Shown here: positions 27,612 through 37,088 of the stretch, one piece after another
How positions within the stretch are numbered: the stretch's first letter is position 1
How the letters are laid out: the number at the start of each line of letters is the position of its first letter
Assembly (NCBI GenBank): GCA_964635995.1
Contig: CAZWRA010000002.1
Coordinates: 1-55,939 of the forward strand
Direction: 5' to 3'
DNA length: 55,939 nt
Origin: JAGQLF01 sp964635995
GTDB lineage: Bacteria > Patescibacteriota > Dojkabacteria > J137
Notes under the pieces: generated by a model
The model's database searches: none
Told to the model about the DNA's origin: nothing
What the model saw: the letters and a program-made list of their open reading frames with translations, nothing else
Translations under genes and position numbers: made by a program

Positions 27612-27884
27612 ATGGGAAGGAAAATATTTGTTGCAAAAAAAGATATTGAGAACTTTAATCTTACAGCATGTAGAGAAAATATTGTAAGACAATATTGGAT
27701 AAATATAATAAAGCATATGCCTTCTGACTTAAGAAATGAAGTTCGTGTGAAGAGAACAGATTTAGTTAAAGAAAGAATAAGTACTATTAACGAAAATTTA
27801 GTAGAAGTTTATACTTTTGTTACTAGTAATGCTTCTATAAAGCTTCTAAATTATCTTCAAAGATACCAAGTTCTCGCAAATTAG
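27612..27884 (+). CDS. Hypothetical protein, 90 aa
   Basis: No family recognised. The protein is basic and helical (MGRKIFVAKKDIENFNLTA, then KRTDLVKERI), with no membrane segment; its charge would suit nucleic-acid contact, but no known motif is seen. No Shine-Dalgarno sequence. It lies between island remnants and rlmI, so it may be the last gene of the island or the first backbone gene. Confidence 0.4.
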   Translation: MGRKIFVAKKDIENFNLTACRENIVRQYWINIIKHMPSDLRNEVRVKRTDLVKERISTINENLVEVYTFVTSNASIKLLNYLQRYQVLAN

Positions 27885-27948
27885 CGACAGAATCAACCTC
27901 ATCAGAATAAATAGGGTATAATCATATGTATTTATTTTGATTTTAAAG

Positions 27949-29142
27949 ATGAGTTATCCAGTAGTATATTTAAAGAAAGATAAGGAAAAACCTATTTTAC
28001 GTGGACATCATTGGATATTTTCAGGAGCTGTAAAGAAATATCCTGAAAGATTTAGCGATGGAGATGTTCTTCAAGTAAGAAGTTCATATAACAAGGTTTT
28101 AGGACATGCTTACTTCAATTCTAAAACCAGTATTTCAGGTCGAATGTTAAATTTTACTGAGGAAGATCCACTATCTTCGTTAGAGTTAAACTTAAGACAG
28201 GCTATTACTAATCGTAAAATGCTTTTTGATGTAAATAATACTAATGCTTATAGATTAGTAAATGGTGAAGGAGATAGAATTCCAGGACTATTAATAGATA
28301 GATATAACGATATTCTTGTTTTACAAATCAGTACAATTGGAATTGAAAAACTAAAGAAGTTTATTGTAGATATTTTAATTGATGATTTAGGGTCAGAAAT
28401 TAGAATAATTTATGAGAAATCTGTAATGAGTGCCAGAAGCCCTGAAGGATTAAAAGATAGTGAAGATGTTTTATGGTCTAAAGAAAAAACTATTAAATTA
28501 AACACACAAATAAAAGAGAATAACCATCTTTTTGATGTTGATGTTAAAAAAGGTCATAAGACAGGATTCTATTTAGATCAGAGAAACATGCGAGAATATA
28601 TAGCAAAACTTTCACGAGGTAAGAAAGTATTGAATTGTTTCAGTTATACAGGTGGTTTTTCAGTTTATTCAGCTAAAAATGGAGCTGTTGGAGTAACTTC
28701 TGTTGATATTTCTGATGAAGTTATTGACCAAGCTTCAAAGAATTTTGAACTAAATGAGTTAGATTCAGAAAAACATGAATTTATTGCAAAAGATGTTTTT
28801 AAATTCCTAGAGGAATCAAAAGAGCTTGACTACGATATTGTTATCTTAGATCCTCCAGCTTTTGCAAAGAAAAAGTCTGATTTTGGAGCAGCTTGTAGAG
28901 GATATAAACGATTGAATTTAGAGACAATGAAGAGAATGAAGAAAGGCTCTATTCTTTTAACTTGCTCATGTTCTTATCATGTCGATGAAGATTCATTCTT
29001 GGACCAAGTTAAAAAAGCTTCAAAAGAATCAGGAAAGACAATAAGTTTAATTCAAAAACATAGGCTAACTGAGGATCATACTTTGAATCCTTTTCATCCT
29101 GAACTAGATTATCTTAAAAGTTTTCTTTTTATTGTTAACTAA
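27949..29142 (+). CDS. rlmI: 23S rRNA (cytosine) methyltransferase RlmI-like
   Basis: N-terminal PUA domain (about 1-75; LRGHHWIFSGAV), an EEHEA-type middle (YRLVNGEGDRIPGLLIDRY) and a Rossmann methyltransferase core (VLNCFSYTGGFSVYSA as SAM motif I; YDIVILDPPAFAKKKSD; LLTCSCSYHV with the catalytic Cys pair region). This is the RlmI layout, which makes m5C1962 in 23S rRNA. ATG 27949 is preferred over the TTG 12 nt upstream. TATAAT lies at 27914-27919. Its TAA overlaps the obg ATG (TAATG). Confidence 0.92.
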   Translation: MSYPVVYLKKDKEKPILRGHHWIFSGAVKKYPERFSDGDVLQVRSSYNKVLGHAYFNSKTSISGRMLNFTEEDPLSSLELNLRQAITNRKMLFDVNNTNAYRLVNGEGDRIPGLLIDRYNDILVLQISTIGIEKLKKFIVDILIDDLGSEIRIIYEKSVMSARSPEGLKDSEDVLWSKEKTIKLNTQIKENNHLFDVDVKKGHKTGFYLDQRNMREYIAKLSRGKKVLNCFSYTGGFSVYSAKNGAVGVTSVDISDEVIDQASKNFELNELDSEKHEFIAKDVFKFLEESKELDYDIVILDPPAFAKKKSDFGAACRGYKRLNLETMKRMKKGSILLTCSCSYHVDEDSFLDQVKKASKESGKTISLIQKHRLTEDHTLNPFHPELDYLKSFLFIVN

Positions 29143-30089
29143 TGTTTAAAGATAAAATAAAAATTAGAGCTAAAGCAGGAAAAGGAGGAGATGGAATAGT
29201 ATCTATGGGGCCTTTCAGAAAGTCTGATGGTGGAGATGGAGGAAAAGGTGGCGATTTATATTTTGTTGGATCACGAAGCAGATATGATTTTAGACATTTA
29301 AGATACGATAACTTATATAAAGCTGATAATGGTGTTAATGGAGGTAAAAACCAACTTACAGGAGCTGATGGAAAGGATTTAGAAATTGAAGTTCCACTAG
29401 CTACTGTTGTTTATAACGAATTCAATGAAGTTATTGCTGAAATTACAAAAGATCAGGAAAAGAAACTTATATTAACTGGTTGCCGTGGAGGAAGAGGAAA
29501 TTATAGTTTTAGAGGTAGTCGTGAATATGGAAATTGGAATAAATTTACTTATGGAGATGAGCCTGAAGAATTTAATTTAACACTTGAATTACAATTAGAA
29601 AGCGATGCGATTTTTATAGGATTTCCTAATGCAGGAAAATCAACAATATTAAACGAATTAACTAATGCTGAAGCAAAAGTTGCTCCATATGCTTTTACAA
29701 CGATAGATCCTCAAAAAGGAAGACTTGAAGATTTTACACTTTTAGATCTTCCTGGACTTATTGAGGGAACTTATGAAGGGAAAGGATTAGGAACTAAATT
29801 CGTTAAACACACAAAAAGAACAAACTTTGTAGCTCATTTTGTTAGTTTTGAAAACGAAGATATGTATGATACGTATAAAAAGATGAGAAGCGAACTTAAA
29901 AATATTGATTTAGAACTTTTTAATAAACCTGAATTAATTATACTTTCAAAAAGAGATGTAACTACAGAAGACAGGGTTAAAGAAGAAATTAAAAAATTTA
30001 TGAAATACTCTAAAGACGTAATAGCTGTGAGTTTTTTAGACAATGATTCAATGAAGGAATTAAGAGAATTTTTTCTTAAAAATTTATAG
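29142..30089 (+). CDS. obg: Obg/CgtA GTPase lacking the C-terminal OCT domain
   Basis: Ribosome-assembly GTPase. The N-terminal Gly-rich Obg fold (KAGKGGDGIVSM, SDGGDGGKGGDLYFVG; about 1-150) is followed by the G domain: GFPNAGKST (about 160-168), TTIDP switch, DLPGLIEG and SKRD. At 315 aa it ends soon after the G domain without the OCT extension, as in many short bacterial Obg proteins. Start overlaps the rlmI stop by one base, so the two are coupled. Convergent with prmC, overlapping by 6 nt. Confidence 0.95.
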   Translation: MFKDKIKIRAKAGKGGDGIVSMGPFRKSDGGDGGKGGDLYFVGSRSRYDFRHLRYDNLYKADNGVNGGKNQLTGADGKDLEIEVPLATVVYNEFNEVIAEITKDQEKKLILTGCRGGRGNYSFRGSREYGNWNKFTYGDEPEEFNLTLELQLESDAIFIGFPNAGKSTILNELTNAEAKVAPYAFTTIDPQKGRLEDFTLLDLPGLIEGTYEGKGLGTKFVKHTKRTNFVAHFVSFENEDMYDTYKKMRSELKNIDLELFNKPELIILSKRDVTTEDRVKEEIKKFMKYSKDVIAVSFLDNDSMKELREFFLKNL

Positions 30090-30836
30090 GTTAACTATAT
30101 TTCTTCTAACAATCCAGAATCTATTCTTATTATTTATATCTTTGAACACTTCAATATCAAAACCGAATGAGAACTCAGATGCTAATTTTGAATCATGAGT
30201 GTCGTCAACTTCTAAAATAGCTACTCCGTTTTTATCTAGAAAACTTGGCATCTGATTAATAAATTTTCTTATTACACTTAAACCATCCTCTCCTCCATCT
30301 AATGCGATTAAAGGTTCATAATCTTTTACTGAAGAATTAAGTGTAGGAATACGACTTGAAGGAACATAAGGAAGATTAGAAAGGATTATGTCGTAGCTTT
30401 CATGTTGTATGTTTTTGAAAAGATCTGATTGAGCTGTTTTAAGCAATACTTTATGGGTTTTAATGTTTTCTTCAGCTATAGAAAGAGCTTTTTCAGAGAA
30501 ATCAGACAGAGTACCTGAATATTTAATGTTTCTTTTTTCTAATTCTTTGGCGAGAGTAATTCCTATTACTCCAGAGCCTGTTCCTAGATCAAGAAAATTC
30601 ACTTTTTCTGTTCCATTTGATTTAATAAACTCTAGAGCAATATCAATAATTCTCTCAGTTTCAATTCTTGGGATTAAAGTATAGTTGTTAACAATAAAAG
30701 TTCTTCCATAAAATTCAGAAAAGCCGGTTATGTATTCAACCGGCTTTTCTTTGATTTCATTTAAATCCAGTGAGTAAGGATCTACTCCGAATTTATTTAA
30801 ATGGTTAATTTCGTATGCTGTTAATTTCCTTTGCAT
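30084..30836 (-). CDS. prmC: Release-factor glutamine methyltransferase
   Basis: Methylates the GGQ Gln of release factors. It shows the N-terminal KPVEYITGFSEFYGRTF, LIPRIETE, SAM motif FLDLGTGSGVIGITLA and the active-site loop as NLPY (ILSNLPYVPS) instead of the usual NPPY. At 250 aa it is slightly short at the N-terminal helical domain. A TATAAT box ends 5 nt before the ATG. A 13-bp perfect hairpin (30717-30750) lies inside the coding region at codons 30-40. Confidence 0.93.
   Translation of the reverse strand: MQRKLTAYEINHLNKFGVDPYSLDLNEIKEKPVEYITGFSEFYGRTFIVNNYTLIPRIETERIIDIALEFIKSNGTEKVNFLDLGTGSGVIGITLAKELEKRNIKYSGTLSDFSEKALSIAEENIKTHKVLLKTAQSDLFKNIQHESYDIILSNLPYVPSSRIPTLNSSVKDYEPLIALDGGEDGLSVIRKFINQMPSFLDKNGVAILEVDDTHDSKLASEFSFGFDIEVFKDINNKNRFWIVRRNIVNL
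30717..30750 (-). other. Strong intragenic hairpin in prmC
   Basis: AGAAAAGCCGGTT and its exact complement, separated by 8 nt. In the mRNA the stem is followed by few U residues, so it would be a weak terminator at best. Confidence 0.6.
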
Positions 30837-30849
30837 ACGTAATTATAGC

Positions 30850-32840
30850 TTATAATGCCTCGTATATTTCAACATCAAAATATTGATCAGTAGCCAATCC
30901 TCCATAGAAACTTACATAAATGAAGTCAGTTCCATTTGTGTACCAGGTTCTACCTGAAGCAGCGCCACTATCGTAATTACACTCTTCCCAATCACCATCA
31001 TTAATTATATTGTTTAATCTACTTATACTTTCAGGTTGATTTAAAAGCGAAGCTCGATTTAATAAAAAATAAGAATTATTTGACTCGCAACCACTTATAT
31101 CCAAAGAGTTGAAGGTCAGTCTCGATGTAAACTGTATTTGACTATTCCCAGAAATCTGTCTTAAAAGCTCCGTTTCTTCTGTTGAGTCTACTGAACATGA
31201 AGCACCTATCCCACTTAAATCATTCCAACATCCTCCATCTTTATTTAAAACAATGACGCTATCAACTGTATCGAATTGTTTCAATGTTTCATTTAGTGAA
31301 ACTATAAAATCAGGATTTCTTAAGTCATTTTCCCCTGTTGTTGATCTGCAGAATTTAAATAATGCAACTTGATTCTGAATACTTAATTCAAAATCTTCAC
31401 CACTACAATTTGAAGCTCCAGTAAGTTCTAAGGTATATATATCACTTAAACCTTCACTAGCTTCTTCTTCAGTTGGGCCTTTAAATAGTTCCTCAACTAA
31501 GAATGTGGCTACGTCCTCTCGATCTGTAGATCTTTGAACAGGCTTCACAAATGTAAAATCTTCCGTGAATTCTGGCATTTTAGGAAAGAAAACGTCATAT
31601 GCTTCACTATTTATAAGATCAAACTCTAAAGTATCTAAAACCAGTTGAATAGTCTGTAAATTCTCATTAACTTCTTCCATTGATTCTAATTCTTGAATCA
31701 TAAAAGTGAAAGTTTCTCTTGTGCTTGATCCACTATATTGAACCATTAATCCAAACATATCTTCATTAACACCTTGAGACAATGCATAAACATTAAACTC
31801 TTTTCCCTCCTTAGAAGTTGTTACCTCATCTAAAATATCAGCACTATTTCCTCCCTCAAAAAAAAAGGATAGAAGATTGCTAATTCAGATTTAGAAAACT
31901 TAAAACTTCATTCTCTGTATCATTATCAATTTCTGAAGAAATAATTCCTAATTCTTCTGGATACTCAAAAGATACTGTGTACTCTTTACTACTAAACTTT
32001 CTTAATTCCATATCTTCATCATCTTCAGGTTCAATATCATTATTAGAAATAGACATAGCTCCTAATCCTATACCAGCTGTTGCTAATAAAACTGCACTTC
32101 CTGCGATTACTTTCGCTGTTGTTGTAGCGAATAATCCTCCTGCAACTGCAGAGGCTCCGGCAGCACTACTAGAAATTCCCGAACTTATCATAGTTGAGAA
32201 AGTAAAACCTAATGTAGATCCAACTGTTGCTGATATAGCCGCTCCAGTTGAAGCGCTCATAGCATAAGCTGGTGTTGTTGATAATGCAAATATTCCAGCA
32301 ACTAAAGCTAGTATTGTTATAACTCTTAATTTTTTGTTGTTTGAATTTACTCTTGTTTGAAGTTCACTAATTCCTCTATAAAATCGCATTTTCACAGCAC
32401 TTTCTTTTAAATCTGTTGCTTCAGCAATTTCAGAGAACTTCATATCACCCCAAATTTTTCATAGTAATAATGTCAGCTGTAACATCATCAAGGCCTTTAA
32501 TTTCAGATTTAATAATTTCGATTTTCTCTTCTTCAATTGCTTCTTTTTCTAGTGATTTAAGTGAATTCATAATAGTTTCTTCGTCTGTACCTTCCAAAAA
32601 TTCTACTGTGTTTCTTGAAGTAGGTCTTACAAAATTGTCGTAAATTGTTGTTCTTGCTACTTTATATAGCCAAGCTCTAACGTTGTTTATCTCACTAATA
32701 TTTTGATCGAATAACTTAATAAAGCTTTCTGATGTTACATCTTCAGCATCCTCTACTCTGTTAAGTTTAAACATACAGAAGCGATATATTTCTGAAACAT
32801 ATTCTTCGTATGAATTTTTGAAAAGATCTCTATTTTCCAT
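30850..32840 (-). pseudogene. ECF sigma factor fused to a transmembrane and extracellular sensor, split by frameshifts
   Basis: From ATG 32840: sigma-70 region 2 (YEEYVSEIYRFCMFKLNRVE, AEDVTSESFIKLF, RAWLYKVARTTIYDNF). Region 4 begins in this frame (DVTADIITMKNLG) and continues in the next (DMKFSEIAEATDLKESAVKM); the join is a run of four G (32448-32451), and three G would fuse it. Then one or more membrane helices (about 175-260; LALVAGIFALSTTPAYA), an extracellular part (YTVSFEYPEELG) and, after two T-run slips (31895-31898 and 31858-31866), a region with FLVEELFKGPTEEEASEGL resembling GerMN. Repaired length is about 660 aa. Lesions may be real or consensus errors. Confidence 0.75.
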
Positions 32841-32931
32841 ATATAAAAATCACTATATAAATTTACTATGCAACTCATAAAAAAGACAATTTATGTTTAA
32901 TAATAAGACTCTAAAATATAAAAAAAGTCAC

Positions 32932-32960
32932 AAAAAAGCCACTTCTTTTTAGAAGTGGCT
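32932..32960 (-). terminator. Rho-independent terminator of the 263-aa exoprotein gene
   Basis: On the minus strand AGCCACTTCT, loop of four, AGAAGTGGCT, then TTTTT. It ends transcription coming from 33023-33814. Confidence 0.85.
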
Positions 32961-33022
32961 AATGATCCAGACCATTACGTGTTTTATATATATGACTTAA
33001 CTATTTATGAAAAGTGACAAAA

Positions 33023-33814
33023 TCACATCTCTAAAGTAGAAACCACCTCATCAGCTTTGCTGATTTGCTCTTCGCTTAATTCACCATCTGAAGATAGTAA
33101 TCCAATATAGACGAAGTTACCAGGAGGAGGTACTAAATTTTCTGTTTCATAGTCAACATTTGGGTTTTGTCTATTAAACATATGACTAAAAGATAAACAG
33201 TACTCATCGTCTTCTTCCAGATAGGCAGGAAATTTTTCTAAAGCATCTGATCTACTATCTATTTTTGGTGTATAGAAAAACTTTAGATTTTCTTCATCTA
33301 GTCTCCAAGGGGTATGAGCATTGAAATAAGAGTCATTTGTTTCTTTCATATATCCTATTCGATAAAAATCTTCAAATTCAACAATTGGATTTGAAAGACA
33401 CCCGTAAGTGAAGTTTCCATTCTGTAATCCATTTAGTTCCATTGAAATTTGAAGAGTTGAAGAGGAATTATTCAAATTAACAATAAAGTGAGATCCTGAG
33501 CTTATATTTTCTGTGGTATTATCCACCTCTTCCATATCCCAGAAGCACGAATCGTAGGTGAAGCTTACGGGTTCTATTTCCTGACTTATATATTCAACTA
33601 GACAATTTTCTTTATTATTATTTACCGTTTCATTATTACTATTTTGTGTTTGACCTTTAGGTTGTTCGTTGTCTTCGCTCTCTAATTCTAGAATCCTCTC
33701 TTCAAGATCGGCTATTGTTTGATTTTCTTGAGAGCTAAAAAATAGTGTAGTAGAAGCAACACCTACTACTAATGCTAATAGAATAACAAGAATTATAATA
33801 ACAAAGTTTTTCAT
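33023..33814 (-). CDS. Membrane-anchored exoprotein, paralogue A (263 aa)
   Basis: One N-terminal membrane helix (about 3-28), a short Glu-rich coiled coil (about 30-50), an Asn/Gln-rich linker, then an extracellular domain starting near CLVEYISQ and VSFTYDSC, with several Cys. Paralogous to the next upstream gene: same layout, same CL-EY-S and SFxYDSC pattern. The sigma-fusion protein has a related YTVSFEYPEELG segment, so the three probably share one sensor-type domain. A strong terminator follows. Confidence 0.7.
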   Translation of the reverse strand: MKNFVIIILVILLALVVGVASTTLFFSSQENQTIADLEERILELESEDNEQPKGQTQNSNNETVNNNKENCLVEYISQEIEPVSFTYDSCFWDMEEVDNTTENISSGSHFIVNLNNSSSTLQISMELNGLQNGNFTYGCLSNPIVEFEDFYRIGYMKETNDSYFNAHTPWRLDEENLKFFYTPKIDSRSDALEKFPAYLEEDDEYCLSFSHMFNRQNPNVDYETENLVPPPGNFVYIGLLSSDGELSEEQISKADEVVSTLEM

Positions 33815-33832
33815 AAATTTTTCTAATAAGTA

Positions 33833-33859
33833 TTACTTATCATCCTGCCTTATTTCTTT
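33833..33859 (-). pseudogene. Duplication scar: 3' end of the coiled-coil gene
   Basis: The minus strand reads KEIRQDDK then TAA, nearly identical to the end (KEIREDDR, TAA) of the 115-aa gene at 34649, and the flanking bases match too. This shows the coiled-coil gene and exoprotein unit was tandemly duplicated and the second coiled-coil copy deleted. Confidence 0.65.
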
Positions 33860-33925
33860 CGTTTGCTTGATTCGATTTTATAACTCCATAGAGATTACAA
33901 TATCGTCAAGAGAATTAATAAACTC

Positions 33926-34630
33926 TTAAGAATCTGAATCAGTTGTTATAGCTACTGCAGTTTTTTTATAAGGACATTGATTCCCATGTATTAAACTACA
34001 AGGTTGTCCGGAAGACCAGTTAAAATCTGCTTCTGTTGTAAAAGAGTAATAGTTTGCTTTATAACAAGCTGTCGCTCCCATGTATATTACATCATCCCAT
34101 TTAGTACCGTAGTAGCTGTTTCCTGAAGGAAGTAATGTTCTATAAATATCATTTGATACTTCTATCGCTTGATTTCCATTGTTATCTTCAATACACCAAC
34201 CTTCTAATGAGCTTATATACTGCTCTGTTAGAGAAATAACCCCAAATTCATTGTTTTTAGAGTTTACATATATTTCAAAACTGCCTCTAATAGAATCATC
34301 AACACTTACACGTTCATCCGACTCTAAAAGAGTAATATCACAAGAATCATATTCAAAACTAAAGTTCGGAAATTGTTCATTAGAATACTCCTTTAAACAA
34401 TTTGAATTATTAGAAGAAGTATCATTATCTGAATCTTCATCCTGGCTTTCTTCTTCATGTTCGCCTATTTTATCTTCAAGTTCTTCAATCTCTTCTTTTA
34501 ACTCATCTATTTCTAATTTTAATTCCTCTTTTTGTTCATTTTCTCTACTAATAAAGAAAAAGGCACTTGATCCCGCACCTATTATAAAAACTAAAATTAG
34601 AATTACTAAATAAGTTAATAGCTTTTTCAT
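33926..34630 (-). CDS. Membrane-anchored exoprotein, paralogue B (234 aa)
   Basis: Same design as paralogue A: membrane helix (about 3-28), a longer Glu/Lys coiled coil (about 32-62), a disordered acidic/Asn linker, then an extracellular domain (CLKEYSNEQFPNFSFEYDSC) with Cys pairs at the C-terminus. It lies 18 nt after the 115-aa coiled-coil gene, so the two form an operon. Function unknown; the location suggests a link to the tethered sigma factor. Confidence 0.7.
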   Translation of the reverse strand: MKKLLTYLVILILVFIIGAGSSAFFFISRENEQKEELKLEIDELKEEIEELEDKIGEHEEESQDEDSDNDTSSNNSNCLKEYSNEQFPNFSFEYDSCDITLLESDERVSVDDSIRGSFEIYVNSKNNEFGVISLTEQYISSLEGWCIEDNNGNQAIEVSNDIYRTLLPSGNSYYGTKWDDVIYMGATACYKANYYSFTTEADFNWSSGQPCSLIHGNQCPYKKTAVAITTDSDS

Positions 34631-34648
34631 AGCCAGATATAATAAATA

Positions 34649-34996
34649 TTATCTATCATCTTCCCTTATTTCTTTCAAAACATAAACAAGCTTAAGTACT
34701 TTTCCATCTTTTTTTACCTCTACTTCTGCATTTTCTATTAATTCAATTCTTATCATTTCTTTCATAAGTTCTACTCTTTCTTTTACTCCCTTAGCTTTTT
34801 CTTCTAATTCTCTAATATCAGGTTCTTCCTTTATCTCATCTCTTATTTCTTTAGCTTTTTTATTAATTTGTTGAAGTTCTTCCCATCTTGGATGTGAAAT
34901 TTTTAAATCTTTAATATCCTTTCTTAAATTTTTTAGAATTCTTTTTTGTTCAAAATACTCTACTGTCTTATCAGAGTTTACATCGGTATCTGCCAT
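34649..34996 (-). CDS. Small charged coiled-coil protein, 115 aa
   Basis: Almost entirely Lys/Glu-rich helix (KRILKNLRKDIKDLKISHP; KEIRDEIKEEPDI), with no membrane segment. First gene before paralogue B. A degraded second 3' end lies 0.8 kb downstream (33833-33859). A cytosolic adaptor role is only a guess. Confidence 0.6.
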   Translation of the reverse strand: MADTDVNSDKTVEYFEQKRILKNLRKDIKDLKISHPRWEELQQINKKAKEIRDEIKEEPDIRELEEKAKGVKERVELMKEMIRIELIENAEVEVKKDGKVLKLVYVLKEIREDDR

Positions 34997-35065
34997 AAAA
35001 ATGAAAGTTTAAATTTGATATAATAAGGTAATGCTTCAAAATAATCTACTTCTTAAATTTTTTTT

Positions 35066-35428
35066 ATGCGATTGACTATTTCTGCACCTTCACTTACCAA
35101 ACCAACTTATCAGACTCTAGAAGAATACGCAACAAAGCGATTTCAAAAAATACAAAAGTTACTAAGAAAAAGGGAAGAAACTGATCATGAGCTAAGAATT
35201 GGGGTCGAGAAATCTGGAGATCTTTATGAAATAACAGCTGAAGTTTTTGTCCCTGTAAGTATAACTGTTAAAGCAAAAGACAGAGATCTTCGTAAAGTTA
35301 TAGATAATGCTGTTGATCAACTTCAGAGAAGATTACGTGAGGGTAATAGAAAAAACGTTGATAAAAGAATTTCGAGAAATCGAATAGTTAAGAAAATTAG
35401 AAGTATTACTAGTAACTTTTTCGAATAA
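35066..35428 (+). CDS. hpf: Ribosome hibernation-promoting factor (short HPF/RaiA type)
   Basis: S30AE-family proteins bind the 30S decoding site and inactivate or dimerise ribosomes in stress. The 120-aa protein shows the beta-alpha-beta pattern with LRIGVEKSGDLYEITAEVFVP and the second helix DLRKVIDNAVDQLQRRLR, typical of the family; there is no long-form dimerisation domain. A TATAAT box lies in the 69-bp intergenic region shared with the divergent coiled-coil gene. Confidence 0.85.
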   Translation: MRLTISAPSLTKPTYQTLEEYATKRFQKIQKLLRKREETDHELRIGVEKSGDLYEITAEVFVPVSITVKAKDRDLRKVIDNAVDQLQRRLREGNRKNVDKRISRNRIVKKIRSITSNFFE

Positions 35429-35445
35429 TCGTTGTAAAATAGAGA

Positions 35446-35727
35446 ATGGAAGATACATTTGGATTCATTTTCTGTTCTTTTATTTGTTTTGTTTGGTCGA
35501 TACCAATAATCTTTGCATTGATTGTCTATAAGGATGCTCAGAGGAGTTTCGATCCTAATGCGATTGTGTGGGCTGTCTTAACTTTCTCTCTGCCAATACC
35601 AATGATATTTATATACTTTGCTTTTAAGAATAGGATGGCTCCAGGGTCTCCAACTTCATTACCGAAGCAACAGAATATTAATAATAAAAGGCCAGTTAAG
35701 AAATCAGGGCCGATAGAGAGATACTGA
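35446..35727 (+). CDS. Small membrane protein, 93 aa
   Basis: Two membrane helices (about 5-27 and 38-62) joined by YKDAQRSFDPNA, with a basic C-terminal tail. The layout resembles the PLDc_N-type small membrane proteins, but the match is weak. A TAAAAT box ends 5 nt before the ATG, so the mRNA may be leaderless. It lies 17 nt after hpf. Confidence 0.6.
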   Translation: MEDTFGFIFCSFICFVWSIPIIFALIVYKDAQRSFDPNAIVWAVLTFSLPIPMIFIYFAFKNRMAPGSPTSLPKQQNINNKRPVKKSGPIERY

Positions 35728-35728
35728 T

Positions 35729-36490
35729 TTATTGTTCCTCTTCTTGATTACCCCTAGAATCTTCAGGTTCTATCATCTCAAACATATAAGACATAAAACC
35801 TGGCATGTTTCCTAATGTCACAAAAATATTCATACAAAGATCATTTCCACGATCAACAACTGTTTCAGTAAGAGTTTTCATGTCCTCAATCATCATGGCT
35901 AATCCTGTAACTATAGCTGCTGGATCACCACTTACATTAATGGATTTTAAGAACTGAGAGAACTGTTGATACATTTCCTCAGGAGTTAAAGTATAGTCAG
36001 TAGATTGAGTATTATTGAAAACTTCTTCTACTGAAACACCTTTTAGACTTTCTATAGCATGGAAAGCTTCCTCAGATTTTCTTATTAATTTCTCTAATCT
36101 TGGTTTGAATCTTTCAGTTTTTTGAAGTTAAGGTATTTCTGAAGCATTATTAACATCAGTTATATCTTCTATACTTCTAATGTCTGGAGCAATTGACGAA
36201 ATAAAATCTTTTTCAATTCTTCTTAATAATTCAATTGAAGCATTTGGATTATTTAATACTTCACCATACTCCTCCATTACCTCTAAGGCAATCATATCTA
36301 CTTCATTAGCGATTAAAATTGGAAAAGGGAATCTAAGGTTTGCATGGTGGATCAACTCATTTCGTCTATCCCACATATCAACTATTCGTTCTTGTTCTGC
36401 TTTGATCTGGTTTTCAATCGAATAGACGTAGTGCTCTCTTTCAGGCATAGGAAATATATTCTCAGAACCTTCTTCGATTTGTTGACTCAT
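35729..36490 (-). pseudogene. Hypothetical helical protein with in-frame TAA
   Basis: ATG 36490 opens a frame of 120 codons ending VNNASEIP, then TAA at 36128-36130; the same frame continues LQKTERFKPRLEKLIRKSEE, then SVEEVFNNTQSTDYTL, to TAA 35729. Without the stop it encodes 253 residues, mostly helical and acidic. No family recognised. One base change explains the interruption. Confidence 0.6.
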
Positions 36491-36628
36491 GCCTATATAT
36501 GATTAATATATTGATATATATATTATACTAATAAACACATAAAATGTCGACTGAAATTGGTAACAAAAATAAAACAATGTATAGGTGAAAAAACTGAAAT
36601 TTTAAAGTTTATATGGATTATTGAAGAA

Positions 36629-37072
36629 TTAACCTTCTAAAAGTTCTGAAAGTTGGGTATTTGTAATTATAAATCTGTCAGTGGAATTTTCTACTGCTAC
36701 AAGTATAGTTTTCCCAGCTTCTAATTCTAAAGGTACAGTAATAGGTTCCTCTGAGTTTAAACCGCCAATTGCTTTGCTAAGGTCAATATGAAACAGTCCA
36801 CTTTCGTGACTACTAGTAGCTTTAACTGAGAATGCAGAAGGGTGTCTTGTAATATAGCCTCTGAATTGTTCAGGAATTAATGAATTCCTAAATATATATC
36901 CAGGATTCTCAACAAGAACTGTGCGCTTTACTCCTTTGATATTGATTCCTGCTGCAGATTCGTATAAAGGGTTGCCTAGGAATTGAGTATCCACAGATTA
37001 GTTGTCTGCTTCTATTCCAGCTCCTAATTCAGGGCTATCTGGTGATGTTGTTGCAATATCAGATTACAGCAT
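36629..37072 (-). pseudogene. Hypothetical protein with two in-frame TAA codons
   Basis: From ATG 37072 the third codon is already TAA (37064-37066); the frame then reads SDIATTSPDSPELGAGIEAD, N, a second TAA (36998-37000), and continues from GTG 36994 as a 121-aa beta-rich domain (VKRTVLVENPGYIFRNS; PLELEAGKTILVAVENS) to TAG 36629. Each stop is followed by TCT. If GTG 36994 is a true start the domain could still be made. The 138 bp from 36491 to 36628 hold nothing recognisable. Confidence 0.45.
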
Positions 37073-37088
37073 AGAGTACAAGGTCATT

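Noticed and set aside
27525..27716. Minus-strand small protein
   Set aside because: It lies across a hairpin and the start of the 90-aa gene, with no supporting feature.
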